In this document: positions 29,980-42,117 of the stretch, one piece after another
Position numbering within the stretch: position 1 is the stretch's first letter
How the letters are laid out: each line of letters begins with the position of its first letter
Source: Thalassomonas viridans
Lineage (GTDB): Bacteria; Pseudomonadota; Gammaproteobacteria; Enterobacterales; Alteromonadaceae
DNA length: 64,000 bases
Assembly (NCBI RefSeq): GCF_000948985.2
Contig: NZ_CP059733.1
Span: forward strand, 1,240,001 to 1,304,000
Reading direction: 5' to 3'
Notes under the pieces: generated by a model
Told to the model about the DNA's origin: nothing
Databases searched by the model: none
What the model saw: the letters and a program-made list of their open reading frames with translations, nothing else
Translations under genes and position numbers: made by a program

Positions 29980-30531
29980 ATGAATGACGCTAGAACTTCT
30001 TCGAAAAAAACTCCTCAAGTGAGCATAGGCCTGACGGATCCGAAAAGTCCGTCTAATGTCGGCGCCGTGATGCGTGCCGCCGGCTGTTATCAGGTGGATG
30101 CCGTTTATTATACCGGGCAGCGTTATGCCCGTGCCGCCAAATTCAATACCGATACCAAAAATGTCGCCGCCAATATTCCCCTGACTCGGTGTGACAGCCT
30201 GCCGGCACAGGCGGGGCAAGGGGTGAAGCTTGTCTGCGTTGAGCTGGTGGAAGGGGCAACCCCGTTGCCGGCGTTTAAGCACCCGGAGCAGGCCTGTTAT
30301 ATTTTCGGCCCCGAGGACGGCACCTTGTCGCAGCAGGTGATAGATCAGGCCGACGCCGTGGTTTATGTGCCCACCACCGGCTGTATGAATCTTGCCGCCA
30401 CCGTTAACGTTCTGCTCTATGACCGCCTGGTTAAATCCGGATGCGTGCAGGCCGGCGATGAGCTTATCCGCCAAAGCCGGGATACCAATAATAAGGTCAA
30501 AGTACGGGAAACGACTCTGGCGGATGTTTAA
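29980..30531 (+). CDS. SpoU/TrmH-family RNA 2'-O-methyltransferase
   Basis: 183 residues, one SPOUT domain and no extra RNA-binding domain. The three SpoU motifs are visible: PSNVGAVMRAAGCY, YIFGPEDGTLSQ and CMNLAATVNVLLYDR, which form the knotted SAM site. The substrate (tRNA or rRNA) cannot be told from sequence; TrmL-like tRNA modification is one option. It lies after mazG with a 66-base gap and is convergent with the small gene that follows. Confidence 0.88.
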   Translation: MNDARTSSKKTPQVSIGLTDPKSPSNVGAVMRAAGCYQVDAVYYTGQRYARAAKFNTDTKNVAANIPLTRCDSLPAQAGQGVKLVCVELVEGATPLPAFKHPEQACYIFGPEDGTLSQQVIDQADAVVYVPTTGCMNLAATVNVLLYDRLVKSGCVQAGDELIRQSRDTNNKVKVRETTLADV

Positions 30532-30551
30532 TGCTTAAAGAGCCTTAATGC

Positions 30552-30728
30552 CTAAGGAACTCTGGGGGCAGGCTCCTGCGCCTCGCTTGCCGCCTGTTCT
30601 TCTGCCCGGGCTAACTTTTCCCGTTCGGCTTTGGCAATATATCTGGGTTTATTGCTTTTGTGCAGTTTGGCATTGGCCTTTTTGGCTTTCTTCTTCAGGG
30701 TTTCTCTGATTTTCTTCTTTCTGTTCAT
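30552..30728 (-). CDS. Small Lys-rich DUF2986-type protein (58 aa)
   Basis: A 58-residue frame from ATG (30728) to TAG. It begins MNRKKKIRETLKKKAKKANA and continues with KLHKSNKPRYIAKAERE, then an acidic Ala/Glu-rich tail. The basic first half and the KSNKPRYIAKAERE stretch match my memory of DUF2986 proteins found across Alteromonadales. Function unknown; RNA or ribosome binding is only a guess from charge. No clear ribosome-binding site is visible. The 308 bases beyond its start, up to 31036, show nothing but AT-rich leader of the next operon. Confidence 0.75.
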   Translation of the reverse strand: MNRKKKIRETLKKKAKKANAKLHKSNKPRYIAKAEREKLARAEEQAASEAQEPAPRVP

Positions 30729-31036
30729 ACCGGCATTCGGGAAATAGGGATTATATTTGGCTTATTGTAAACTTTAATAACCGGGGGATAAACCGGGTCG
30801 TCGGGGAAGTCTTGCCGGTGAATTTGGGGGTAAGCAATAAATTATGATAGAATCAGATACTTAAATAATGTTAATTCAGGTTTTGGACGCTGTGCCAGTA
30901 TAAGGCCGGGCAATGAAACTTTTAACAAACATTTTACTATTTATAATAGTGAAGATAGACTTTTCTCATTGAACTGTTAAATAACTATATTCAGGTGAGT
31001 TGTCCGAATGTTTAATATCTTTTTTACAGGGATGTC

Positions 31037-31483
31037 ATGACAGTGAAAATTAAACAATGGCTGTGGTTAGCGCCATTTTGTTGTTTTTTATATTTTCCTA
31101 GCTTTGAAACGCATTCGGTTGAAGTGATCGTCAATTCCTCTGTCCCGCAAAAACAGCTGTCTGCTTCTCATCTCAGGCGAATTTTTACCGTACGTCACCG
31201 GCAATGGGCAAATGATTTGCCTATTAAAGTTTTTGTTCTGGCGAAAAATAATGCGACCCATAAAAATTTCTGCCTGCAAAAGCTCGAAGTTTTTCCTTAC
31301 CAGTTGGAGAAAATTTGGGGCAAGTTGCTTTTTTCCGGTTTGGGGGAGCCCCCTCTGGTGTTAACCGATGAAAAAGAAATGATTGAAATGGTAAGGAAAA
31401 CACCCGGAGCTATAGGTTATGTGGACAGCCTGCCACAAAATAGCGGAGTAGAAATAATGAAAATGGAAAGCAGTGATGACTAA
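31037..31483 (+). CDS. Small periplasmic phosphate-binding-like protein
   Basis: 148 residues with a signal peptide (VKIKQWLWLAPFCCFLYF). The mature part has VEVIVNSSVPQKQLSASHLRRIFTV then the IKVFVLAKNNATHKNF and TPGAIGYVD patterns, as in short PstS-like substrate-binding domains. It is about half the usual PstS length, so it probably senses or delivers a ligand rather than serving an ABC transporter; no permease or ATPase is encoded nearby. AGGGATG precedes the start. It overlaps the porin gene by eight bases. Confidence 0.8.
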   Translation: MTVKIKQWLWLAPFCCFLYFPSFETHSVEVIVNSSVPQKQLSASHLRRIFTVRHRQWANDLPIKVFVLAKNNATHKNFCLQKLEVFPYQLEKIWGKLLFSGLGEPPLVLTDEKEMIEMVRKTPGAIGYVDSLPQNSGVEIMKMESSDD

Positions 31484-32669
31484 AGTAATGCCGGTAAATG
31501 TTTTATTAAAGACGGGCTTAGTAACATGTCTTTCTCTTTTTCATCCGGCGGCTGCCAGCCAGGACTGGGCCGTCCATGGTTTTGCGTCGCAGGGGGTTAT
31601 CCAGGCCTCGGATAATAACTTTGTCAGCCGGGATGACGATGACGTTTCCTATGATTTAACGGAAATCGGCATCAATGCCTCATGGCAATGGCAGCCGGAT
31701 ATCCGCTTTGCCGGCCAGCTGGTGTATCTCAACGGCGGCAACCGCTATGAAGAAGGGGCCCGGGTCGATTATTTACTGATGGACTGGACCCTAGCCACGG
31801 ATATTGACTGGCAGTTAAACCTTTATCTGGGACGTTATAAAAACCAGCACTGGTTATACTCCAGCACCCGGGACGTTCCTCACACCCGGCCGTCCACCAT
31901 TCTGCCCCAGTCGGTGTATTATGATATTTTCCGGGATGTCGCCCTGGGCAGCGACGGGGTGAGTTTGTCCTATACCCGGTTAACGGATATCGGCGAGTTT
32001 GATCTCCTGTGGAGTTACGGGACTTCCCCCATCAGCGACAGTGCTACCACCTTATTGCTGAGCACGACCGCCAGCGGCGATATAGATCAGGACTTTACCC
32101 ACCAGGCCAGCATCTTTTACCGGCCTGAAGGCAGCACCTGGCAATACGGTATCAGCCTGTTGGACTCGGACTTTAAATACAGCGCCGATGAACGTGAATT
32201 CTATTTTGATGCCGATGCCACTTCGCAGCGGGTGATGCTGAATCTGATGTATAATAGTGAACAGTGGGAGTTTGCTGCAGAGCTGTTTCAGGAACGTTTT
32301 TTCTTTGACGGCTTTTTTACCCCGGACTGGAACCATGACCAGAAAGCCCAGGGATTTTACGCCCAGGGACGCTACTTTTTCGATGAGCAGCTGACCCTTA
32401 TGCTGCGTTATGACAGGTACGATGCCAACAAGGATGACCGCAAAGGCAAGGCACTGGAAAGAAATACCGGCGTGCCGGCGTATTTTGGTTATATGTATGA
32501 TACCACTGTGGGGCTCACCTACAGGTTTGAGTCAAACTGGCAAATTCAGGCGGAATATCACTGGTTCGAAGGTACGGGGCGGCTGGCGCCTGCCGTGATC
32601 CCGGATGTCGCCACCAACAACAGCAAAAACTGGCAGCTGTGGGCTGTTCAATTAATGTATTGGTTTTAA
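31476..32669 (+). CDS. Outer-membrane porin-like beta-barrel protein
   Basis: About 397 residues with a signal peptide ending near HPAAASQDW. The rest alternates aromatic and polar residues in short strands, contains many Tyr/Trp pairs, and ends WQLWAVQLMYWF; a C-terminal Phe is typical of outer-membrane barrels. GTG at 31473 is possible, but GGAAAG five bases before ATG 31476 favours this start. It lies between the binding protein and the c-di-GMP enzyme in one tight operon. The substrate is not deducible. Confidence 0.8.
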   Translation: MTKVMPVNVLLKTGLVTCLSLFHPAAASQDWAVHGFASQGVIQASDNNFVSRDDDDVSYDLTEIGINASWQWQPDIRFAGQLVYLNGGNRYEEGARVDYLLMDWTLATDIDWQLNLYLGRYKNQHWLYSSTRDVPHTRPSTILPQSVYYDIFRDVALGSDGVSLSYTRLTDIGEFDLLWSYGTSPISDSATTLLLSTTASGDIDQDFTHQASIFYRPEGSTWQYGISLLDSDFKYSADEREFYFDADATSQRVMLNLMYNSEQWEFAAELFQERFFFDGFFTPDWNHDQKAQGFYAQGRYFFDEQLTLMLRYDRYDANKDDRKGKALERNTGVPAYFGYMYDTTVGLTYRFESNWQIQAEYHWFEGTGRLAPAVIPDVATNNSKNWQLWAVQLMYWF

Positions 32670-32673
32670 GACT

Positions 32674-35151
32674 TTGCGTAAGTTCATAAGTTTACCCTGG
32701 AAGGCGATAACGCTGACGCTAGGCGCCATGCTGGTTATTACCTTGACACTAACCATTTTTTCGGTGTATCAGCTGCAGGAAGAGTTTGACCAGCGTCAGC
32801 AGGAAAAAAAATTCGGCGCTAAGCTGATTTACAGCTACCTGCAAAAAATCTCCAACGATAAACGTATCTTGTGGCTGACCACGCTCAGCTCTCAACACCT
32901 GGTGAAAAAAAATGACTACCTGGGGTTTGATCGGGCGGTGCAGGATCAGTTTGACCTGGACGAATTGCGTATCGATTCCGTCTGGGTGCTCAACGAGCAG
33001 GGACAGCAAATGTATGCCAGCAGCTCGGACGCCAACGGCAAAGTCCGCCAGGTGGCCCGGCAGGTGTTTGAGCAGCAGTCGGTGGCGGAGCTGATTTATT
33101 GCGAGCAGCAAAAAAGCAATTGTTTCCATATCGTCGCTATGCCGGTGATGACCTCGGCCAATGAAATGTCCGCCCTGATCAGCCGGGCAAATTTAAGCGA
33201 TCTCCTGTTTACCTTTTTGGCCCTTAATGAAAACACCCGGCTGGCGATCGTCAATGTGCCGCTTGATAATGACGAGCAGGCAAGCAATTTAAAGGCGCTG
33301 TCGATTTTAACCCGCTCCAACGACGATAAAATCGTGCCTATTATCCAGTCCTTGCCGGAGGAGCTGACCTTAGCCGAACTGAAAAAAAGCGTTGCCACTG
33401 AGTTTGGCGATGAGCACTTCTCCGTCAGCCTTTTTGAGCTTCAACCCGGCAGCAGAGACGGCAATTATGTGATGCTGATTGATGATATCACCCAGTATCG
33501 GCAGGCGAATGAAGCGTTCCAGCGGGCAATTGTCATTATTGCCGCCATTATTTTCATCCTGATCACCCTGGTGGTGTTTGTCCTGACCCGGCGTTCGAGC
33601 CAGCGCCTGCTGAAACTGGCGGCGGATTTGCCGTTGCTGGCGGAAAAGCGCTTTGACGAATTTCGCCGGCGCGAATTTTCCGGTTTCAGGTTAACCAGCG
33701 ATGAGCTGGATATTTTGCACAGTTCGGCTTCGGATCTGGCGGATCAGCTTGAAGAGTTGCATTTTAAAATCGAGCAAAATACCCGTGAGCTGGAAAATAT
33801 TGCCATGTATGATCTGCTCACAGGTTTGCCCAACCGCAATATGCTGAACTTCCAGCTGAAAAAGAACCTGGCCACCTTGTCCCGCAGCCAGGATTATGTG
33901 GCGCTGTTGTTTCTCGATCTCGATGATTTTAAGAAGGTTAATGACAGCCACGGCCACAATATGGGGGATTTTTTGCTGGAAGAAGCCGCCCGCCGTTTGC
34001 GCATGTCTATTCGCGATACCGATATCGCCTGCCGTTTCGGCGGCGATGAATTTGTTATCGTCCTGCCCCAGGTCAAAAAATGGGAGGATGTCGAAAGGGT
34101 TGCCGATAAGCTATTGCAGGCGTTTAAACAGCCGATCCAAATTGAAGATCACAGGTTTTATGTCTCCACCAGTATTGGCGGTGCGCTGGCCAAAGACAAT
34201 AGCATCACAGCAGAGGATTTGATCCGTAACGCCGATATGGCCATGTATGAGGCCAAGGACAACGGCGGCAATTGTTACCAGATCTATGATGCCGGCATGT
34301 ACCAGCGGGTGGCCCACAAGGTATTGCTGGAAACCGAGGTCAGGGAAGCCATAGTTAAGGGGCAGTTCAGCCTGAGCCTGCAGCCCCAGGTAGAGATAGA
34401 AACCGGGCGTTTGTTTGGCTTTGAAGCCCTGCTGCGCTGGAATCATCCCAAGCGCGGCCTGGTGTCGCCGGACGAGTTTATTCCTGTGCTGGAGAACTCC
34501 AAACACATGATAGAGCTGGGGTATTGGGTGATCCGCCACAGCATTGAACTGCTAAAACAACTCAATGAGGCCGGTTATACCGGGATCAATATCGCCATTA
34601 ACCTTTCTGCCGGGCAGTTTGTCGATCCCGGGCTGTATGACTTTTTGGTGAAGCAGATTCAAGCCTTTGGTGTCGATGCCGGTGCGGTGGAGCTGGAATT
34701 AACCGAACGCACTTTAGTGGAAGACATAGACAAAACCCTGGAAACCATGCACAAATTACGTGACCGCGGTTTTTCTTTTTCTATCGATGACTTCGGCACC
34801 GGCTATTCATCGTTAAGTTACCTGAAAAAAATGCCGGTGGATTGTATCAAGATCGACAAATGTTTTGTTTCCGGCATGCTGGACAACCAGGCGGATATGC
34901 AAATCGTGATGTCTACTATTGCCATGGTGCGTAACCTGGGCATGAAGGTGATTGCCGAAGGGGTTGAAAACCGGGCACAGCTGAGGTTCTTAAAAAGCGA
35001 ACAATGTGATCTGGTGCAGGGCTACTTGTTCAGCCGGCCTATTTCTGAAACCGGCCTGCTGGAAGAATTAAAAACTATGGTCAACCGGGGCATCTGGGTT
35101 GAAGCGGCGCAGATGAGCAAGCAGCACCTGCTGGAGTCGGGTCAGAAGTAA
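32674..35151 (+). CDS. Membrane GGDEF-EAL dual-domain c-di-GMP enzyme
   Basis: 825 residues from a TTG four bases after the porin stop. An N-terminal membrane helix, a periplasmic sensor of about 240 residues, and a second helix (AIVIIAAIIFILITLVVFVL) precede HAMP-like, GGDEF and EAL domains. GGDEF is canonical (CRFGGDEF near 454) with an intact RxxD inhibitory site (RDTD). EAL (FEALLRWNHP near 583) keeps the ELTE, DDFGTG, KIDK and EGVE residues, so both activities look possible. The sensor may read the state of the binding protein or porin encoded before it. ATG at 32728 would lose part of the first helix. Confidence 0.9.
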   Translation: MRKFISLPWKAITLTLGAMLVITLTLTIFSVYQLQEEFDQRQQEKKFGAKLIYSYLQKISNDKRILWLTTLSSQHLVKKNDYLGFDRAVQDQFDLDELRIDSVWVLNEQGQQMYASSSDANGKVRQVARQVFEQQSVAELIYCEQQKSNCFHIVAMPVMTSANEMSALISRANLSDLLFTFLALNENTRLAIVNVPLDNDEQASNLKALSILTRSNDDKIVPIIQSLPEELTLAELKKSVATEFGDEHFSVSLFELQPGSRDGNYVMLIDDITQYRQANEAFQRAIVIIAAIIFILITLVVFVLTRRSSQRLLKLAADLPLLAEKRFDEFRRREFSGFRLTSDELDILHSSASDLADQLEELHFKIEQNTRELENIAMYDLLTGLPNRNMLNFQLKKNLATLSRSQDYVALLFLDLDDFKKVNDSHGHNMGDFLLEEAARRLRMSIRDTDIACRFGGDEFVIVLPQVKKWEDVERVADKLLQAFKQPIQIEDHRFYVSTSIGGALAKDNSITAEDLIRNADMAMYEAKDNGGNCYQIYDAGMYQRVAHKVLLETEVREAIVKGQFSLSLQPQVEIETGRLFGFEALLRWNHPKRGLVSPDEFIPVLENSKHMIELGYWVIRHSIELLKQLNEAGYTGINIAINLSAGQFVDPGLYDFLVKQIQAFGVDAGAVELELTERTLVEDIDKTLETMHKLRDRGFSFSIDDFGTGYSSLSYLKKMPVDCIKIDKCFVSGMLDNQADMQIVMSTIAMVRNLGMKVIAEGVENRAQLRFLKSEQCDLVQGYLFSRPISETGLLEELKTMVNRGIWVEAAQMSKQHLLESGQK

Positions 35152-35160
35152 GTTGGTAAA

Positions 35161-35200
35161 ATAACGGCAGCACAGCTTTGTTGTTGCTGCCGTTATGTTT
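35161..35200 (+). terminator. Terminator of the binding protein-porin-GGDEF/EAL operon
   Basis: A 12-bp perfect stem, ATAACGGCAGCA with its complement at 35185-35196, then GTTTTAG. It lies between convergent genes and may act both ways. Confidence 0.8.
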
Positions 35201-35219
35201 TAGTGCTTTCTCGCTTTAA

Positions 35220-35816
35220 TCAGGGAGCCAGGGCTTTTTCCACCAGGGCCGCCAGGTGCTCGGGCAGGTTTAGGGTCAGGGCGATATCCTGCGCCTTAAC
35301 CGACATTTTTTTCCAGGTCTTTTGCAGGATGCGGACGATTTTTTCTTCGCTGTGTTTAGCGGCAAACTCATCGAAATAGTATTGCAGGAATACCAGGCAG
35401 GCAATGTCTTCCAGCGCCTGGCTGTCGGGGTTATGTCTTAACCTTTCCTTGCGGATAATAACGGCGGTTTGTGTTATCTCTTCTTCGCTATAGCCGTTGG
35501 CCTGCATCAGCTCGGAAGTCAGCCGGGCATGGTATTTCCCCTGTTCTTTACGCCAGGCAAGGTAGCCGGCTTTGCCTGCTTCAAATTCGCTGCGCTTTAA
35601 AAACCAGCGTTTGATATGCTGGGCCCGGGCGGCAATCTGCAGATATTCGCTGGCTTCGGGCCAGTATTGCTGCTGACACCGGCTCATTTGCCGGCCATAA
35701 ACCAGTTCTTTCGGTTGTGTCTGACCATCAAAGCTGACGCTGTTGGGGTCCTGGTTATTGATATCGTCGATGGCGGATAATACAGAATCTAAACGTGACA
35801 AGGTGACTGGGTCCAA
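35220..35816 (-). CDS. DUF4202 family protein
   Basis: 198 residues, all helical and soluble. The segments IDDINNQDPNSV, ELVYGRQMSRCQQQYWPEAS, ARAQHIKRWFLKRSEF and HNPDSQALEDIACLVFLQYY with conserved His, Arg and Asp match DUF4202. The His/Asp pattern hints at an HD-like metal fold, but no reaction is established. No ATG is available near the N-terminus; TTG at 35816 or 35801 is the likely start. It is divergent from pyrG. Confidence 0.8.
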   Translation of the reverse strand: MDPVTLSRLDSVLSAIDDINNQDPNSVSFDGQTQPKELVYGRQMSRCQQQYWPEASEYLQIAARAQHIKRWFLKRSEFEAGKAGYLAWRKEQGKYHARLTSELMQANGYSEEEITQTAVIIRKERLRHNPDSQALEDIACLVFLQYYFDEFAAKHSEEKIVRILQKTWKKMSVKAQDIALTLNLPEHLAALVEKALAP

Positions 35817-36006
35817 AGATAAAAACGGTAGCGCCCATCTTAACGGCTTTGGAATAATTTACAATTTATTGTCAAAAAATACAGTCAAGCTGAGAAATGC
35901 AAAAATTAGTTTATTTTCTAATCATGAGCTTATTGTTGTTATTCCCGCCTTTGGGTATAATACTTTCCCGTCCTGCTTCATTTGACTATAAACTTCATAT
36001 AGATGA

Positions 36007-37689
<1,683 letters not shown>

Positions 37690-37704
37690 GGGATAACGAC
37701 AAGA

Positions 37705-37734
37705 AACCGTAGCTGTGTGCTGCGGTTTTTTATT
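37705..37734 (+). terminator. pyrG terminator
   Basis: AACCGTAGC and GCTGCGGTT (one G-T pair) followed by TTTTTTATTT, 16 bases after the pyrG stop. Confidence 0.82.
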
Positions 37735-37816
37735 TACAGGACGTAATGTATGCCATGGTTTATGGACGAAAGGGAATGGCGATTTCCCTAATAAGGAGCG
37801 GAGGAACGGTCGGCTT

Positions 37817-37890
37817 ACTTGTTCCGGACGTAAGCCAAGTACTTACTTCCATGTAAGCAATGACGCGGGTGCATGGATGCACAGGAGCGG
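37817..37890. repeat. Interspersed repeat, second copy of the 7.8-kb element
   Basis: ACTTGTTCCGGACGTAAGCC, then AAGTACTTAC, a short gap, TGTAAGCAAT, and GGGTGCATGGATGCACAGGA align in order with 7822-7897. Together with the terminator and the eno leader it accounts for most of the 370-base pyrG-eno gap; no credible gene is present there. Confidence 0.7.
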
Positions 37891-38018
37891 CGTCCTAGCA
37901 AAGTGCTCCCTAGATTTGTGAGCCTGGCGCCAACCAAGCCTTGGAACAGACAAGTTAATAAAATTCATTGCTTTACCCTTGTTTTTGCGATGAAGACCCT
38001 AACAATAATATTTTAGTT

Positions 38019-38041
38019 TTCACCCACCCCTTACGGGTGAA
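38019..38041 (+). other. Hairpin in the eno leader
   Basis: TTCACCC and GGGTGAA around a nine-base loop, ending 18 bases before the eno start. It might influence eno translation or mRNA stability; this is inference. Confidence 0.4.
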
Positions 38042-38056
38042 TGTTACAGAGGATAA

Positions 38057-39352
<1,296 letters not shown>

Positions 39353-39370
39353 TAAGCATTAGCGACCGCG

Positions 39371-39391
39371 GCAGGCTCTTGCCTGTTTTTT
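39371..39391 (+). terminator. First eno terminator
   Basis: Short stem CAGGC / GCCTG around TCTT, followed by six T. Confidence 0.6.
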
Positions 39392-39420
39392 CAATGCTGA
39401 TTCTTATTGAATCGTTATAA

Positions 39421-39450
39421 AACCAGCGAAGTTTTCGCTGGTTTTTGTTT
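39421..39450 (+). terminator. Second eno terminator
   Basis: AACCAGCGAA (39421-39430) and TTCGCTGGTT (39434-39443) around GTT, then TTTGTTTTTT. It forms a tandem pair with the hairpin 50 bases upstream. The remaining 240 bases before the next gene show only AT-rich sequence and a probable promoter. Confidence 0.85.
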
Positions 39451-39690
39451 TTTAACTCCGGGTTTCCCTGCCAAAGTTAAAATCCCGGCATATCCAGCTA
39501 TCGCCATAATATTCCGGCCTTAGTGAATTTTCAGCCATTCTGCTCCTTATCTCGCCTTTTTTATTCTAATGTTAACAAATTGTTTATTTTTTATTCATCA
39601 AGTTGAAATTTTCCGCTAGGCTTAAATGGCATCCGGTTAATGTGTCTTGGCCAGGGTGCGGATAAAAATACTAAATTAAAGGACTAAACA

Positions 39691-42117
39691 ATGACGAAAA
39701 TCTCAAAACTATCAGGCCTGGTTGCCTTGGTACTCGGAGGTGCCCTGCCAGCATCCCAGGCCAATAACCACCAGCTGGAACTGACCCTGGAAGGGATCAC
39801 GCAGGAAATGGCGGTGACCAATATTTACCGGGCGTATTTTCCCAATGAAGATATAGCCCGTAAAACGGCGATTACTTTTCATTCCAACCTGCTCGAATCC
39901 CATATCAGCGAGGGCTATTTGATCCTGGAGCTAACCGGGGAAGAAATGGCCAAACTTAAGCCTTTCGGTTATAAATTTGAACAGGCGCAGGCCTATATCA
40001 AACAAAGAGATCAACGCCTGTTGCGCCTGCAGCAGCAAATGCTGGAGCAAAAGCGGGCGTTAGCCGATACCCCGCAGGCGGCACAGACACCGGTGGCAAT
40101 TCAGTCAATCCCCGGTTACAGCTGTTATCAGACGGTAGAAGAAACCTTTACCCAGGCAGAAGCTATGGTCTCGGCGAATCCTAACCTGGCAGAGCTTATT
40201 GATGTCGGTGACTCCTGGCTGAAAACCCAGAACCAGGGCGGTTACGATATCCGGGTATTAAAACTTACCAATAAAAATACCTCAGGCGACAAGCCTATTT
40301 TGTTTATCAACACGGCTATCCATGCCCGGGAATACACCACGGCGCCGCTGATCATGGAATTTGCCAACTGGCTGCTGAACGGCTACGGCACCGATGCCGA
40401 TGCTACCTGGCTGCTTGATGCCCACGAAATCCACTGGATGATGCAGACCAACCCCGATGGCCGCAAGCGGGCAGAAACCGGTTTGTCCTGGCGTAAAAAC
40501 ACCAATGAGAATTATTGCGGCTCCACTTCCAACAGCCGCGGGGCGGATCTGAACCGTAACTTTACTTTCAGCTGGAATTCCACCGGCGGTCAGGGCTCCA
40601 GCGGCAACCCGTGCAGCAGCACCTACCGCGGGCCCAGTGCCGGATCTGAGCCGGAAATTCAGGCGCTGGAAAATTATGTGCGTTCTATTTTCCCTGACCG
40701 GCGCGGCACCGGCAGCAATGATGCCGCTCCTGCAGATACCAAGGGGATGCATTTAGATATCCATAGCTACAGCGAGCTGATTTTATGGCCCTGGGGGGAT
40801 ACCAGCCAGGCAGCGCCAAATGGCCCCGCGCTACAAACCCTGGGCAGGAAACTGGCGAATTTCAACGGTTACATGCCGCAGCAGTCGATAGGTTTATACC
40901 CCACTGACGGCACCAGCGACAGTGTCAGTTACGGTGAATTAGGGGTGCCTGCTTTTACCTTTGAGCTTGGCACCAGCTTTTTCCAGAGCTGCTCCGTCTT
41001 TGAAAACACTATAGTACCGGATAACCTGCCGGCGCTGATTTATGCGGCGAAGGTGGTCGACGCTCCCTACATTACTCCGGGGGGACCGGATATCACCAAT
41101 TTGACCATCAACGGCAGCAGCAACAGCGGCACCATTCCGCCAAACAGCAGCGGCACCTTGTCGGCAACCGCCAGCGACAGCCGCTTCAGTACCCGTAACG
41201 GCACTGAACCAACGCAAAATATCAGTGCTATCGAGTATTATCTCGATACTCCTCCCTGGGAAAATGGTGCTGTGGCCAACAGCCTGTCTGCCAGCGACGG
41301 CAGCTATAACAACAAAACCGAAAGCGGTGACGCCAGCATAGATACCACGGGACTAACCCCCGGCCAGCATACGGTTTATCTGAGGGCGCAGGATGCTGGC
41401 GGCACCTGGGGGGCGGTGTCGGCAATATTCCTGCAGGTTTCCGATGATGTGGTTATTCCCGATAACCAGCTGGAAAACGGCGTCGCCAAAACCGGCTTAA
41501 GCGGGGAACGGAATTCGGATACTTATTTCACTATGGAGGTACCGGCGGATGCCAATTCGTTGAGTTTCGTCACCACCGGTGGCACAGGCGATGTCGACCT
41601 TTATGTGAAATATAATGCCGATCCGGCAAGCAATCCAGATTGCCGGCCCTATAAAAACGGTAACGAAGAAACCTGTACCATAACTAATATCCAGGCGGGC
41701 ACCTACCAGGTGATGCTGCGGGGGTACAGCGCCTACAGCGGCGTAAGCCTGACCGGTACCTATACCACAGGCACGGTATCCGGCTATGAAAATACCACAG
41801 ATGTGGCGATTCCGGATAACAATGCCACCGGCGCCAGCAGTGAAATAGTGGTGGACCGCAGCGGCGCTTCCGGCACTGTCAGTGTCGAGGTGGATATTAT
41901 CCATACCTATATCGGCGATCTGACGGTAGATCTTATTGCCCCTGACGGCAGCAGCTTTAACCTGCATAACCGTACCGGCAGCGGCACTAACAATATCAAC
42001 CAGACCTACAGCGTTAATGCCGGGGCTGTCGATTCCCAGGGCACCTGGAAGCTGAAGGTGGTGGATAATGCCAATATAGATACCGGCAATATCGACCGCT
42101 GGAAAATCAGCTTTTAG
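39691..42117 (+). CDS. Secreted M14 zinc carboxypeptidase with PPC and P domains
   Basis: 808 residues. A signal peptide (ISKLSGLVALVLGGALPASQA) is followed by a propeptide-like region, then the M14 domain: zinc ligands in NTAIHAREYTTAP and LDIHSYSELILWPWG, and catalytic Glu in FTFELGTSFF. After an Ig-like segment comes a pre-peptidase C-terminal domain (about 600-690; GDVDLYVKYNADP) and a proprotein-convertase P domain (about 700-808; VEVDIIHTYIGDLTVDLIAP, GTWKLKVVDNA). It is expected to trim C-terminal residues from extracellular peptides, fitting a marine degrader. It is isolated between eno and an unknown gene. Confidence 0.92.
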   Translation: MTKISKLSGLVALVLGGALPASQANNHQLELTLEGITQEMAVTNIYRAYFPNEDIARKTAITFHSNLLESHISEGYLILELTGEEMAKLKPFGYKFEQAQAYIKQRDQRLLRLQQQMLEQKRALADTPQAAQTPVAIQSIPGYSCYQTVEETFTQAEAMVSANPNLAELIDVGDSWLKTQNQGGYDIRVLKLTNKNTSGDKPILFINTAIHAREYTTAPLIMEFANWLLNGYGTDADATWLLDAHEIHWMMQTNPDGRKRAETGLSWRKNTNENYCGSTSNSRGADLNRNFTFSWNSTGGQGSSGNPCSSTYRGPSAGSEPEIQALENYVRSIFPDRRGTGSNDAAPADTKGMHLDIHSYSELILWPWGDTSQAAPNGPALQTLGRKLANFNGYMPQQSIGLYPTDGTSDSVSYGELGVPAFTFELGTSFFQSCSVFENTIVPDNLPALIYAAKVVDAPYITPGGPDITNLTINGSSNSGTIPPNSSGTLSATASDSRFSTRNGTEPTQNISAIEYYLDTPPWENGAVANSLSASDGSYNNKTESGDASIDTTGLTPGQHTVYLRAQDAGGTWGAVSAIFLQVSDDVVIPDNQLENGVAKTGLSGERNSDTYFTMEVPADANSLSFVTTGGTGDVDLYVKYNADPASNPDCRPYKNGNEETCTITNIQAGTYQVMLRGYSAYSGVSLTGTYTTGTVSGYENTTDVAIPDNNATGASSEIVVDRSGASGTVSVEVDIIHTYIGDLTVDLIAPDGSSFNLHNRTGSGTNNINQTYSVNAGAVDSQGTWKLKVVDNANIDTGNIDRWKISF

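Noticed and set aside
35743..35985. 80-residue plus-strand frame before pyrG
   Set aside because: It overlaps the DUF4202 gene start and the pyrG promoter region, has no ribosome-binding site and no protein-like pattern.
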